NCBI GenBank assembly: GCA_943787725.1 | Contig: CALSNM010000005.1 | Span: 122,677 to 186,676 of the forward strand | DNA length: 64,000 bases | Origin: an uncultured Flavobacteriales bacterium | GTDB taxonomy: Bacteria; Bacteroidota; Bacteroidia; Flavobacteriales_D; Parvicellaceae | Reading direction: 5' to 3' | In this document: positions 10,301 to 21,187 of the stretch, piece by piece | How the letters are laid out: every line of letters begins with the position of its first letter | How positions within the stretch are numbered: position 1 is the first letter of the stretch | Notes under the pieces: generated by a model | What the model was told of the DNA's origin: nothing | What the model saw: only the letters and a program-made list of their open reading frames with translations | Databases searched by the model: none | Position numbers and translations under genes: made by a program

Positions 10301-10362
10301 TGCCTACATTTAATAACAAAACCTAAACTGCATTAAAATGTAGTTTATCCAAAACGTTGGCA
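10301..10362 (+). other. attC-like palindrome D
   Basis: The outer arms TGCCTAC (10301-10307) and GTTGGCA (10356-10362) pair with one mismatch. The inner arms TAAACTGCA (10324-10332) and TGTAGTTTA (10339-10347) pair over 9 bp with one G-T wobble. The right end AAAACGTTGGCAC again has ACGTT. This is one of the clearest of the six elements. Confidence 0.5.
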
Positions 10363-10380
10363 CCCATTTAAACGAATTCA

Positions 10381-11244
10381 ATGGCACTACAAGATAAAAT
10401 CACTCAAATTTGGGTTAAAATATCAGGGAAAAGAATAAATCCAGACGATTTTAAGTGGTAATTGGACCGATTGGAAATACAGATATTATTAAAGATAAGT
10501 TCATATTCGAATTAGCGGAAAAAGAGAATTTAGAAATTCAAAAAAACTTACCGAATTCTGGACTTCTCAAAAAAAATGGAACAAATCGGAATTTCTGACC
10601 AAGACAAAAACCGTTTAAACGAGAAAGTTGCTGACTTTTACGAAAACACATCAAATTATGATTTTGAGGTTTGGTCTGAATGGAAAGGTATTTTTAAACC
10701 ATTTGGCAAACTTCTTTATTTGCTTTTTAGTAAGCGACTTCAACAACTGAATTTACCTCTGAATTCAATTGACACCGCAAAAGGATTAAAAAGTGAAATA
10801 ATCAAACTAAACGACAAACAGACAAAGGAAATCAAATGGACAATTTGGTATAGAATAATAAAAAGTACAAACGATGTTATCTATTCAGGAATTTATACAA
10901 CTTGTAAAAATCCGAATTACGAATCACCACTTCTAAAAGTGGTTTTTCCATTGCCCAATGGGAATGCTTCCGTGGTTATGACACAGAAAGTTGAAAAAGA
11001 TGGTTCTCTTCTACTCTGCTCTGATGGAAAAAAATTCGGAGACAACGGATTTTACTTCACTCTGACAAATAAAAAAGGAGAATATTGGGCAAGATTTGTA
11101 AAATCAATGCACGAATGGATTAGAGTTTACGAAGATGAAGAAAATGTATTAAGAGCTGATCATAATCTGAATTTTTACGGAATTCGGTTTCTGAATTTAC
11201 ATTATAGAATGAATAAAAAAATCCATTACAAATCAGATGTTTAA
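10381..11244 (+). CDS. Conserved hypothetical protein of a cassette, two frameshifts
   Basis: Three frames join into about 285 residues: MALQDKITQIWVKISGKRIN, then IGPIGNTDIIKDKFIFELAE, then from 10576 the long remainder (VADFYENTSNYDFEVWSEW, GIYTTCKNPNYESPLLKV, SMHEWIRVYEDEENV). The breaks lie near 10460 and in a run of eight A at about 10569-10576. From memory, similar full-length proteins occur in marine Flavobacteriia next to other small cassette-like genes; their function is unknown. The start ATG is 18 bp after palindrome D. Its stop abuts the next gene. Confidence 0.62.
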
Positions 11245-12234
11245 ATGAAGTATCCAGTTATTGATCTGCATTGCGATTTGCTCGCACATATGTTAAATAT
11301 GGCTAATCCAGACCCATTCAAAAGAGAGGGTATTGGTTGTTCTTTTCCAGCTTTGACTGAAGGAAATGTGAAGCTGCAGGTCATGGCTATTTTTACAGCT
11401 ACTGAAAATGGAAGCACTGCATTAGCCTTGAGACAGAGTGAGATTTTTGCGTCCTTCCTCGCCCAATACCCGAATGATTGCAACCTAGTCCACGACATAA
11501 ACACCTTGAGTAAAATTGCTAACTCGTCGAAATTAGGGATGATTGCAGCGATTGAAAATGCCTCCGGATTTTGCGAAGAGGATGAGCCGTTGGAAATTGG
11601 TTTAGAAAGATTGGAGCGAATCATCACCAATACAAAACGGATATTATATATTGGTTTTACACACCATACAGAAAATAGATTTGGAGGCGGAAATAATAGT
11701 GATGCAGGATTAAAGGAAGATGGAGAAAAATTACTTCAATACTTGGATGGAAAAAAAATTGCGGTTGATTTTTCACATGCCAGTGATGCCTTAGCTCAAG
11801 ATATGTTGGATTACATCTCAAAATACAACTTAGATGTGCCTATTCTAGCCAGTCATTCAAATTACAGAAAGATTTTCAATCATGTCCGCAACCTTCCTGA
11901 CCATATTGCAAAAGCAATCATCGAGCGGGGCGGAATCATTGGAGTCAATTTCTTGAGGGCCTTTGTGCATAAAGAAGACCCTAATGTCCTTTACGAGCAT
12001 ATGAGTTACGGAATTAAACTTGGAGGTATGAAATCCATTTGCTTTGGAGCCGATTATTTCTCTACTGGTAATCATCCCGATCCGTCAAGAGTTCCTTATT
12101 ATTTTAAAGAGCATGAAGATGCCAGCCGCTATCCGGCGATTATTGAATCAATTTCTGAGCAGGTGTCACCGGATGCCATTGAAGGTGTCAGCAGTAAAAA
12201 TGTGATGCGTTATCTCATTGAACTTTGGAAGTAA
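11245..12234 (+). CDS. Membrane dipeptidase, peptidase family M19
   Basis: 329 residues with the M19 zinc-ligand motif IDLHCDLL at the start, GMIAAIENASGF, the DFSH motif (VDFSHASD), PILASHSNYRKIFNH and FGADYF. The family hydrolyses dipeptides, including some D-amino-acid and beta-lactam-like substrates, using a binuclear zinc site built from these His/Asp/Glu residues. The frame is intact and it starts immediately at the stop of the upstream cassette gene. It is the only clearly metabolic gene inside the palindrome array and has no palindrome directly before it, so it may share a cassette with the preceding gene or be part of the host backbone. Confidence 0.92.
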   Translation: MKYPVIDLHCDLLAHMLNMANPDPFKREGIGCSFPALTEGNVKLQVMAIFTATENGSTALALRQSEIFASFLAQYPNDCNLVHDINTLSKIANSSKLGMIAAIENASGFCEEDEPLEIGLERLERIITNTKRILYIGFTHHTENRFGGGNNSDAGLKEDGEKLLQYLDGKKIAVDFSHASDALAQDMLDYISKYNLDVPILASHSNYRKIFNHVRNLPDHIAKAIIERGGIIGVNFLRAFVHKEDPNVLYEHMSYGIKLGGMKSICFGADYFSTGNHPDPSRVPYYFKEHEDASRYPAIIESISEQVSPDAIEGVSSKNVMRYLIELWK

Positions 12235-12470
12235 ACCTAATATGCTTCCGTAATAGATTTTCAAGCTAACTATGGAAAAAGGAAAAGATTGCAAAGGATT
12301 GCATTAAAGCGAATAAAATCATTCAAAAAACGAAAACTAACTTCAATAAATCGATAAAAATCGAATTACAATTGGATTAGAATTATTTGAAGTCCAAGCT
12401 GAAATGTACTAAATACATGCAAGTAAAAAACAAAGGAAACTATATACACACTCGCTTTTCGATTAGATGT

Positions 12471-12535
12471 GGTTAAAACAACACTTCTCAATCCAACAAG
12501 TGTTAGTAAAACTTAACTTATAAAAAACGTTATCA
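12471..12535 (+). other. attC-like palindrome E
   Basis: A perfect 7-bp stem AACACTT (12480-12486) / AAGTGTT (12498-12504) is flanked by GTTAA (12472-12476) and TTAAC (about 12513-12517). The right end is AAAAACGTTATCAATC, six bases before the next ATG. The preceding stretch 12235-12470 shows no convincing coding frame. Confidence 0.4.
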
Positions 12536-12540
12536 ATCAA

Positions 12541-12945
12541 ATGAGCAGCCAAGACATAACTGAGGAGAAATTAATATTACAAGAAGCTTGCTTTTCTTAT
12601 GCAAAAAAGATCATCGAAGCCAACCAAAAACTGATTCCATTTGGAGCTTTTGTCAATATGCAAAATGAAATAATCATAGAAGACCCAGCACTTAACTTAG
12701 ACTTAAAGGAAAACAGAATTGAATACCTTTCTATTAAATTAAATCGATTGGCCTACATTAAGAGAATCAAAGCATGGACTATCTGTTTTGATAGTTTTCT
12801 AAATAAACCACGATTAAATATGAAAGATGCTATTTGTATTGAAATTCATGAAGCAAACCATCATCTGATTACCGGATTATATTACCCCTATAAATGGGAC
12901 AACAATAAAGTACTATTTTCAGAACCTATTTGTAGAAAAGAATAA
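12541..12945 (+). CDS. Hypothetical protein of a cassette
   Basis: 134 residues without a signal peptide; charged and soluble. A segment near the end (AICIEIHEANHHLITGLYYP) contains clustered histidines, and the middle (IEYLSIKLNRLAYIKRIKAW) is basic. I see no family. It is framed by palindromes E and F and starts 6 bp after E, which is typical cassette spacing. Confidence 0.55.
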   Translation: MSSQDITEEKLILQEACFSYAKKIIEANQKLIPFGAFVNMQNEIIIEDPALNLDLKENRIEYLSIKLNRLAYIKRIKAWTICFDSFLNKPRLNMKDAICIEIHEANHHLITGLYYPYKWDNNKVLFSEPICRKE

Positions 12946-12966
12946 ACGATTCATCCAATCAATACA

Positions 12967-13059
12967 CATAACGAAATTTGCTCAATTCGTAACCATTTTC
13001 TCTCTATTTCTTCTTTAGAGAACGGAATTCCAAATTATTAGGTTAAAAGAAACGTTATG
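12967..13059 (+). other. attC-like palindrome F
   Basis: The outer arms CATAACG (12967-12973) and CGTTATG (13053-13059) are a perfect inverted repeat. Further in are AATTC/GAATT (about 12984-12988 and 13025-13029) with an unpaired G between the arms. Innermost is TTCTCT (12998-13003) / AGAGAA (13017-13022). Three nested stems and an extrahelical base on one arm are hallmarks of attC structure. It lies just after the preceding gene's stop. Confidence 0.55.
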
Positions 13060-13182
13060 CAACAAAACCTCAAGTAAACAGACTTGCCTGCCAAACTGTT
13101 TGTGCCTACTTTAGCTAAAAAGTTAGTCAAAATATTTTTGGTAAAGTAATTAATGTTGCTTTTCCTGATATCAACTTAAAAA

Positions 13183-13542
13183 ATGAAGAAAATCATCTCA
13201 ATATTTATCGCTGTAGCCATGATTTTAGGAGCTGTTGGCCATGTTGCTTTTTCTGAATTGTATTCAGCACTTATTCCGAGTTTTATTCCAGAATTTACAG
13301 CTCATTTATTGGCGATGATAACTGAATTAGGCATCGGTATTGCTTTGATAGTTCCGAAGTATAGAAAGTATGGAGGACTCGCTTTTATGATTTTGATGAT
13401 TATCTTTCTACCTATTCATATCTGGGACATGTTTAAAGAAGACCCCTTCATTGGCACTAAAACGATAGCTTTTGTTAGAATTGTATTGCAAGTGGTAATG
13501 ATATATGGTGGGTTGTGGATTTATAAGAAGCATAAGAATTGA
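13183..13542 (+). CDS. DoxX-like small membrane protein
   Basis: 119 residues with four hydrophobic segments (an N-terminal one, HLLAMITELGIGIALIV, GLAFMILMIIFLPIHIW, and a last one near VLQVVMIYGGLWIYKK). The arrangement, with a short loop PKYRKYGG before the third helix, resembles DoxX/YphA-like proteins. The role is unknown; some members are quinol-linked. The frame is intact. It follows palindrome F by about 120 bp. Confidence 0.65.
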   Translation: MKKIISIFIAVAMILGAVGHVAFSELYSALIPSFIPEFTAHLLAMITELGIGIALIVPKYRKYGGLAFMILMIIFLPIHIWDMFKEDPFIGTKTIAFVRIVLQVVMIYGGLWIYKKHKN

Positions 13543-13591
13543 TTAACTTTACGAATCAAAAAAGAAATATTGGCTCATAAAACATAAAATA

Positions 13592-13945
13592 ATGTTGAAT
13601 AAACTAGTTATCTTTTTTAGTATTTTAAGTTTTTTATCATGCAATGAACAAAAAACTGAAATTAATGGGACCTGGGTTTATATTGGTTGGGAAACGTCAG
13701 AAAAAAAAGGTGTAATGTCAGCTGGTTTTGTTGATCAAGAAAAATATTGGGAATTTTCTAATTCTGAAATTTCAATTTCTGACAAAACATTCAAAAAAGT
13801 AGGAACCATGGAATATAAATGTCATGGTGATACTATTTTAATCAAGAATAGAATTAAATACATATATAAAGTTAAGAATGACACCTTAAAAATGAAAGAA
13901 CTTTTTTCTAAAAGCAATGTTTGGAGGATTTTAATTAGAAACTAA
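13592..13945 (+). CDS. Small lipoprotein with a lipocalin-like look
   Basis: 117 residues: a lipoprotein signal (FFSILSFLSC), then GTWVYIGWETSEKKG followed by alternating short beta-like stretches (YWEFSNSEISISDKTF, YKCHGDTILIKNRIKYIYKV). The GTW motif and all-beta pattern are like the lipocalin-like DUF proteins frequent in Bacteroidota. No neighbour explains its role. It ends before the convergent polyprenyl synthetase gene, about 95 bp away. Confidence 0.6.
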   Translation: MLNKLVIFFSILSFLSCNEQKTEINGTWVYIGWETSEKKGVMSAGFVDQEKYWEFSNSEISISDKTFKKVGTMEYKCHGDTILIKNRIKYIYKVKNDTLKMKELFSKSNVWRILIRN

Positions 13946-14040
13946 TTCTAAAATTCACCTACAAAATAAGCCACTCCGATTATTCTAGAAATGTCAACAA
14001 AGACATTTTATTATGATTTGCGTAACTCGATAACTTGTCC

Positions 14041-15009
14041 CTAAAAGGTTCTATTCATCAAGCCTGCAGCAAATCCATGCAGATACTTTTTCTTGGAATC
14101 ATCAATTTGGATAGCATCTAAAGCCTCTATTGACCTCTGGTAATAGTCATCCATGACTTCATCCGATTTTTGCTTTACTGATAAAATTTCAAAAATTTCG
14201 GTAACCGCTGCAACTTTCTCAACACTACTTTCTTTTGAAAGCCAACTTTTTAGAAGGGTATTTTGACTTTCATCTGCATCTTCTAGTGCTCTCAATAACA
14301 AATATGTCTTTTTATTTGCTAAAATATCTCCACCCACTTTTTTACCCACCAAGGCAGCATCGCCAAAGACATCCAAAATATCATCTTTTATTTGAAAAGC
14401 AATTCCTAAATTCAACCCGAAATCATATAGTTTTTCAGCATCTTCTTTTGGTGCACCCGCCAAAACAGCACCTAATTTGAGGGCACAAGCAACCAACACA
14501 GAGGTTTTTAAGCGAATCATTTCTATGTATTCGTCAATACTTACATCATTCCTAGACTCAAAATCCATATCAAGCTGTTGCCCTTCACAAACTTCTACCG
14601 CAGTTATATTAAACAAATCCAAAACATCTCTAAGAGATTCATTTTTACAAGATGTGACTAAGGTAAATGCCTGAACAAACATTACATCACCAGAAAGAAT
14701 GGCTGCATTCACATTCCATTTTTCATGAACTGCAGCCTGTCCCCTTCTTATAGGAGCGTTATCCATAATATCATCATGTAAAAGTGTGAAATTATGAAAC
14801 ACTTCTATTCCTAAAGCAGGCTTAATTGAATCAGTAACAATACCTCCAAATAAATCTGTTGCCAACAAAGTTAAAACAGGCCTTAACCTTTTTCCTCCTA
14901 AATCAAGGATATAATTAACAGGTTTATAAAGCGAAAAATCTTTATTTTCATTCTGAAATTCCTCAATCCCATTTGCGATAATTTCTTGATATTCTTCTAT
15001 TGACTTCAT
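14041..15009 (-). CDS. Polyprenyl synthetase (trans-isoprenyl diphosphate synthase)
   Basis: 322 residues with both Asp-rich motifs that bind Mg-diphosphate: LLHDDIMDNAPIRRG and FQIKDDILDVFGD, plus the early GGKRLRP motif. It condenses isopentenyl diphosphate with allylic diphosphates. The length and single-subunit form fit a short-chain (farnesyl/geranylgeranyl) type, though chain length cannot be read from this alone. It overlaps the stop of rfbA by one base, so the two are co-transcribed. The frame is intact. Confidence 0.93.
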   Translation of the reverse strand: MKSIEEYQEIIANGIEEFQNENKDFSLYKPVNYILDLGGKRLRPVLTLLATDLFGGIVTDSIKPALGIEVFHNFTLLHDDIMDNAPIRRGQAAVHEKWNVNAAILSGDVMFVQAFTLVTSCKNESLRDVLDLFNITAVEVCEGQQLDMDFESRNDVSIDEYIEMIRLKTSVLVACALKLGAVLAGAPKEDAEKLYDFGLNLGIAFQIKDDILDVFGDAALVGKKVGGDILANKKTYLLLRALEDADESQNTLLKSWLSKESSVEKVAAVTEIFEILSVKQKSDEVMDDYYQRSIEALDAIQIDDSKKKYLHGFAAGLMNRTF

Positions 15010-15872
15010 TACTCCTTTATCAAACTCATCAAATATTTACCATATCCACTTTTCAATAAAGGCAGAGCTATTTCCTTTAATTGTTCATCACTTATATAGC
15101 CTCTTGCATGCGCCACAGCTTCAATACATCCTACACCTAAACCTTGCCTTTCCTCAATAGTTTGAACATAACTACTCGCTTGCATTAAAGAAGTGAAAGT
15201 ACCTGTATCTAACCAAGCTGTTCCTCTTTCAAGTGTTTGAACTTTGAGCTTACCTCTTCGCAAATATTCTTTATTAACATCTGTAATTTCATATTCCCCT
15301 CGAGAACTAGGCTCTAAATTTTCTGCAATCTCCACAACATCATTGTCATAAAAATACAAACCAGGTACAGCATAATTTGATTTCGGGTTTTCCGGTTTTT
15401 CTTCAATCGACAAAACCTTGTTTTCATCATCAAAATCAACAACACCATATCTTTCTGGATCAGAAACATGGTAAGCAAAAACAAGACCTCCATCTGGATT
15501 TTGACTTGACCTCAACAATTTACCCATTCCAGTGCCAAAGAATATATTATCTCCTAAAACCAGCGCCACTTTCTCTTTTCCAATGAATTGTTTACCAATA
15601 ACAAATGCTTGCGCCAAACCATTTGGTTCTGACTGAACAGCATAGGTAAACTTACAACCTAATTTTTTTCCATCACCAAGCAAAAGCTGAAAAGCGTGCT
15701 GATCATGGGGCGTCGTGATTATCAAAATTTCGTTTATTCCTGCAATCATCAATGTGGAAAGAGGGTAGTAAATCATCGGCTTATTATAAACCGGCATCAG
15801 TTGTTTACTTACTGCCAAAGTCAAGGGATGAAGTCTTGTTCCAGACCCACCTGCCAATATAATTCCTTTCAT
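15009..15872 (-). CDS. rfbA: Glucose-1-phosphate thymidylyltransferase
   Basis: 287 residues, the usual RmlA/RfbA length. The N-terminal nucleotide-binding signature ([14 protein letters not shown]) is followed by [23 protein letters not shown] and, later, [13 protein letters not shown] and GTAWLDTGT. The enzyme makes dTDP-glucose, the first step to dTDP-rhamnose and other sugars of surface polysaccharides. The other rml genes are not adjacent. It sits between the MMPL transporter and the polyprenyl synthetase in one minus-strand row. Confidence 0.95.
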   Translation of the reverse strand: MKGIILAGGSGTRLHPLTLAVSKQLMPVYNKPMIYYPLSTLMIAGINEILIITTPHDQHAFQLLLGDGKKLGCKFTYAVQSEPNGLAQAFVIGKQFIGKEKVALVLGDNIFFGTGMGKLLRSSQNPDGGLVFAYHVSDPERYGVVDFDDENKVLSIEEKPENPKSNYAVPGLYFYDNDVVEIAENLEPSSRGEYEITDVNKEYLRRGKLKVQTLERGTAWLDTGTFTSLMQASSYVQTIEERQGLGVGCIEAVAHARGYISDEQLKEIALPLLKSGYGKYLMSLIKE

Positions 15873-15875
15873 AAT

Positions 15876-18551
15876 TTATTTAATTTTCAGTTCTTCAAAC
15901 TCTATATCTTCTTCTTCATCGAATAATTCTAGAAGAGGTTCTTTAAATGCTTTTGTAGTTATCCTTTTTTCAAGAGAAAGTAAAAGTGAAGGAAGTAACA
16001 CCAAATTTGCAAGCATTGCAGTAAACAATGTAGTCGCTACCAATAAACCAAGTGCTTGCGTTCCTCCAAAATCCGAAGCAACAAAAATCCCAAAGCCAAA
16101 AAATAGAATAATTGAAGTGTAAATCATGCTGACGCCCGTTTCTCTTAAAGCGATAAGTACGGCCATTTTAATATTCCATTTACTTGTTTTGAGCTCCATT
16201 CTATACTTTGCTAAAAAGTGAATTGTATCATCTACAGAAATACCAAAAGCTATACTGAATACTAGGATTGTAGAAGGCTTAATAGGAATACCCGCGAACC
16301 CCATAATAGCAGCTGTTATTATTAGTGGAACTAAATTGGGCAGCAACGATACTAAGACCATTCTCCAGGAACGAAATAAAAAGGACATTAAGATCGCAAT
16401 TACAAAAATTGCGATTGCAAGACTGATAAACAGGTTTTTAACCAAATAAGTAGTTCCAGTTGTAAACTGAATACCCGTTCCCGTAATATAATATTCATTT
16501 TGAGAGGCTTTCACTACACCTCTAATTAAACTCTTCAAAACCCTCCTCCCTATGAAGAGCATAGATGGTATCTTCCTCCTCTTCTGCATCAAACACATCT
16601 TCCAAACTAGGATGCTCTTCTATTAGCTTTTGTTTCAAATTATGGATTACATAACTATAGTTATCATAGAGCGTCGCCAAAAGAGTATCTCGTTTATCCA
16701 AATCACTTTCAGAAAACGCTGCATTAACCATATTTTTTTCTGCAAAAATTATTTTATCGATTTTCGCTTCAACCCTTTCCACTAAAGCAGACATAGAGTC
16801 TGTTCCTATATCAGCAATTTGTACCGTTACTCTCGAGTTTTATGCATGGTTGAATCCAAGAAACCCATTTACCAATCTTCCTGAGGTATCTGACTGTGAA
16901 CTTTTCATTTTAAATGTATTCTCAAAATATCCTTTTTCCTTTATCTTTCCTAAGGTTTTAAGATCCAATCGATAATGCTTTTCTTTTCCTCCTTTTATAA
17001 ACCTGATTTAAATATTTTACTGCATCTACAATAGAAATGGATTTTGACAACTTATCCTCTGTCAATAAAGTTTTCTGGACGGAATCGATTTTCTTCAATA
17101 AATTCAAATCCTTGTAAATAGTATCTTGCGATTTAAATACTATTTCAAATGGCATTACTCCATTGAGCTGTTCTTCATAAAATTTCAAGTCCTGAACAAC
17201 AACATCATGTTTAGGAAGATCATCTACAATATTTCCTGATAAGCGCATTAGCGACATCCCATAAATACCTACAGCAATAATAGCAAAGGTGATAGTATAA
17301 ACCAAAGTTCTATATTTAGTAGTCCAAATTACCAATCTGTCTACCACCACATAAAGCCATTTTTTATCGAGGTGTTTGACATGCTTTGCTTTTGGAGCTC
17401 CTAGATAACTGTATATAATCGGCACAATTAATATTGACAAGAAAAACATTGCTAAAATATTTATGGCAGCAATTATTCCAAACTCCTTCATCATATCCGC
17501 TTTGGTAAAAACAAATGTTCCAAAACCCATTGCCGTGGTTGCATTAGTTAACAAGGTTGCATTACCAACTTTTCCAATCGCACGAGAAAGTGCTCTTTGC
17601 CTTATTCCCATGAATTTTAAACTCCTGCTGGTATTTATTTATTAAATAAATACAATTCGGAATTCCAATAACTATCATCAAGGGAGGAATCAGCCCCATT
17701 AAACCTGTTAACTCAAAACCAATTAACCCAATAGAGCCTACAGACCAAACAACACCAATAATTACAACAACCATTGACACCAGAACAACCTTTAAAGACC
17801 TAAAGAACATAAACAACAGAAGAGAGCGTAATTAATATGGTTAACAAGTACAAAAATGGATAATTCATCCGTCACCTTTTTCATCGTCACAGAGCGTATA
17901 TATGGCAACCCTGAATACCTAAAAGCTCCCTAAGGTATCCGTATATTCTTCCGCTATTGCAGCTATATCAAAAACCAAAGAACCTCTGTTTTTTGAATTA
18001 AAAATAGGCTCGTTTACAAAAACCATCATAATATGAAGATTAGAGCTATCCTTGTAAATCATATTCGATAAAAAGGAAGAGAATAAACCACATTTCTAAT
18101 ACTATCCACCGCTTTTTGGTTTTTTGGAAAACTGGTAAATAATGGATTTAACTCGAATTTTTTGAGCGAATCATTTTTGTAAATATTGAATAAATGTGCT
18201 TCGGAAAATACCGAATCAATAGCTGAAACCGAATCTTCATGGGTGTTCCTTCGCATGGTACTTTTAGCTTTTTTAACCGATTACCAAGCTCATACCAATC
18301 CTGAAAGTTATCCTTTTCATAGAAATCTTCACTTGTATTTGCAATTACAACAACCAATCCATCTTGTCCGAAATCCTTTCTAAACTCTTGGTAAACAATA
18401 TTGGTAGAATCCGTCTTTGGGAGTAATCCCCCAAATTCATACATAATTTTAATGACTTGGTAAAATACCCAAAGAACAGCGTAAGACACAGAATTCCAAT
18501 AAGAATTGCTAACCTATTTCGTAATATACCTTTTGCTACTTTCTGCCACAT
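15876..18551 (-). CDS. MMPL-type RND transporter, several frameshifts
   Basis: The span of about 890 codons carries one large RND-superfamily exporter spread over at least six frames. The N-terminus has a membrane segment (RNRLAILIGILCLTLFFGY) and a large extracytoplasmic loop. A first membrane block includes LIPPLMIVIGIPNCIYL and NATTAMGFGTFVFT. A second half has LRNRL-like symmetry, a second loop and a last block (FLFRSWRMVLVSLLPN, SIAFGISVDDTIHFLAKY). Breaks lie near 18480, 18250, 18060, 17820, 17590, 16800-16960 and 16560. Hopanoid or lipid export is the family's usual job, but the substrate is unknown. It starts 90 bp after the DUF5686 gene. Confidence 0.86.
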
Positions 18552-18640
18552 ACGGTGTTTCTTCTTTTATCAAGAACAGCTAGCAAATCTACTGAATTAT
18601 TTATTAAAATCCGGCATAAAATTCACATTGAATTGTAATA

Positions 18641-21020
18641 TTAAAATCCCATTGAAATAGTAATTTTAAATGTGAAATTGTCGTTCTGTTTATCCAGCAA
18701 ATACGGGCCATACCGATAAAACATCCTAAACCAAAACCACCTGTTGACGAGTGTAATTATATTATGAATTTTCATCCCGGACTCATAATACCCTTTTCCA
18801 TGGTTTTACCCTCAAGCTGAGATGGTAATTAACTTTAGCTTTATCTCCAAACCCAACCCCTTGATAAATAGCTAACTCAGGCTGAAACATTCCTTTTCTT
18901 TACCAAGTTCCAAAATTATGTTCCCAAAATGCGTTTACAAATGCAGATGCATAAAATTCATTTACATACATCGTTTCGAAACTTTCGAAAACAGATAGTT
19001 CAAAATTTTCTTTTGTTCCTTGCTGATTAAACAAATAAGAGAAAGGAACATCTTGCGAAACTATTCCACCAATAAGTGCAAAATTTGATTTACCTATAAA
19101 TGGCAATGAAAAATTGTCTGTAACCTTAACTCAATAAGCGCTGAAATTCATTGGTAGTTATATAAGGAACTGTTTGCTGAAAACTTAAATTAAAAACGGG
19201 ATACTTTGAAGAAATATCAACTAATCTACTTCCATTATACATTACTTTTGAAAATGGAGAATAGCACAATTCAGCACCTATTAAAGAATAATAAAACTCA
19301 GAAGTTGCCAAAACTGTATTTTCGCCCATTATTTGTTCAAATTGATAATTGTAAAGTGGTGTTAATCGCTGCAATTTACCTGTAATTTTTGCCTTAACGC
19401 CTTTAACTCTAAATCGAAGGCTTGCTTTCCAATTAATATCCTGATCATAAAGAGTTGTATAAAAGCGATACAAATCTTGATTGCTACCAAGTTTTTCATT
19501 AGTTCCAATCGCCATACTTCCTGCTTGACTGATATCATGTGTCAAGGAAACATTTAAGCCTACCCCTTTTTTTGGCCATAACTTCACGTCCAATTCACCT
19601 CCATATTTCCACGCTTTATCTTTAAATCCATAGCCAAAATAACCGCCTATTGTCATTTTTTTCGTTAGTCGGTCATTTGTAAACAAACCAGCTCCTAATC
19701 GAATACCTTCGTAATTGCTATAGCCTAACACCTTTTTTATATCAAGATCAATGGACCTAAAGGCAATCTCCCATCTAATAGCGACTCCATAAGTAGCATT
19801 TTTTCATCTAAATTTAATTCTTCTCCAATACTATCTATTACCTGATAAGTAAGACTATCTCTTAATGACAATGGATTATGTCTGGAATTAGAGAGTGAAC
19901 TGTCATTTTGCGTTTTATCTTTAATATCCATCTCCAAAGTAATATCTCCAAACTTTAATTCATCATCACTAGGGTTTAGATTGATATTTTTTAGATAAGA
20001 AACCGACTTCCCTATCATATCTAACCCTCCAACACTCAAATTCCGAAAGTCTAAATTAGAGTTCAACTGCTCTGGAAACCAAACACCATTTATCTGTTGG
20101 TATTTTTGATTTATTTGAATATCTATTGATCCTTTCGAGTTTACGGGTTTTGCAATTACATTTTTAACTCCATATTTATCAGAGGAGATATTTAAAACAC
20201 CCTCCATAGCTTTAAAAACACGTTTTTCTTTTGGCCAAAACGAAACAACAAATATGGTATCATCATTTTCTATATAATCATCCAGTAGCTTGTAGTTATA
20301 TTTTGAAAACCCCTCATTTGTAATAGGAGATATGTACTGAACATTACTTAAGGTAAAAAAGGTATTGTAAAAACTAAAAGCTTGCAATTCGGTAGCCAAC
20401 ATAGGCACCATCGTATTTTGCAAGCCACTTGTACGCGTTGCAATTACAATATCTTTGGTTTTATTAGGTGCTTTATGATACGTTTCGACCACGGTTTCAA
20501 TCAACATCAAATTTTGTTTTGCAAAAAATTGTTGCATCATTAAATAACTAGAATCTTCGGAAGCAGATCCTGAAGAATCTAGTTCTGCACCAAGTGTCAA
20601 CTTGTTATAACTTTCGTAATAGAAATCTAAATTTTTCTCTGGATTATTTGACCTTCTATTTCGGATTACCTTTTTGATAATTGGCAAAGCAGGATTATAG
20701 TCTGCATCAATTACAACTTCTTCTAGTCCAATTGAGTTTTTTGTCAAGTAAACTGTATTCTGAACAGCAACCTCTACAGTTTGTTCTAGTTTTTCATACC
20801 CGAGATAGCTAAATTCGAAATTTTCAATTTTTACATCTGACTCATATTCGAATACTCCATCAATATCTGTGGTAAAGCCATTTTGAGAACTTCCTATCCT
20901 TATGTTAACAAATGGCAAAGGCTCCTTCGTCTCGCTATCTATTACTTTACCTAAGTAAATATTTTGTCCCCAAAATAAATTTGAAAGTAAAATAAGAAAA
21001 CTAAAAATGAATAATTTCAT
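18641..21020 (-). CDS. DUF5686 / carboxypeptidase-regulatory-like outer-membrane protein, frameshifted
   Basis: About 790 codons. A signal peptide (MKLFIFSFLILLSNLFWG) is followed by a CarboxypepD_reg-like beta-sandwich (IDSETKEPLPFVNIRIG to about residue 95). Next is the DUF5686 region (IIKKVIRNRRSNNPEKNL, FYYESYNKL) and then a beta-barrel-like C-terminal half rich in aromatic strands. It ends with FWFRMFYRYGPY and KITISMGF. The breaks are near 19735, 19115, 18900 and 18790. Proteins of this type are abundant in Bacteroidota outer membranes and of unknown function. The start at 21020 is preferred over 21056 because it begins the signal. Confidence 0.85.
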
Positions 21021-21187
21021 TGTAGTAAGGTAATTATTTTGCAATGAATATTGCATGTAAATATATAAATATCAGAATTATAAAGGAAAGATAGTGGCTT
21101 TTTTACAAACAAAAAATTAAGAAGTATTCGTCTACAAAAATATGCCTGTTTGTACTTCTAGAAATTAAAAAATGTAAATTTACAAAC

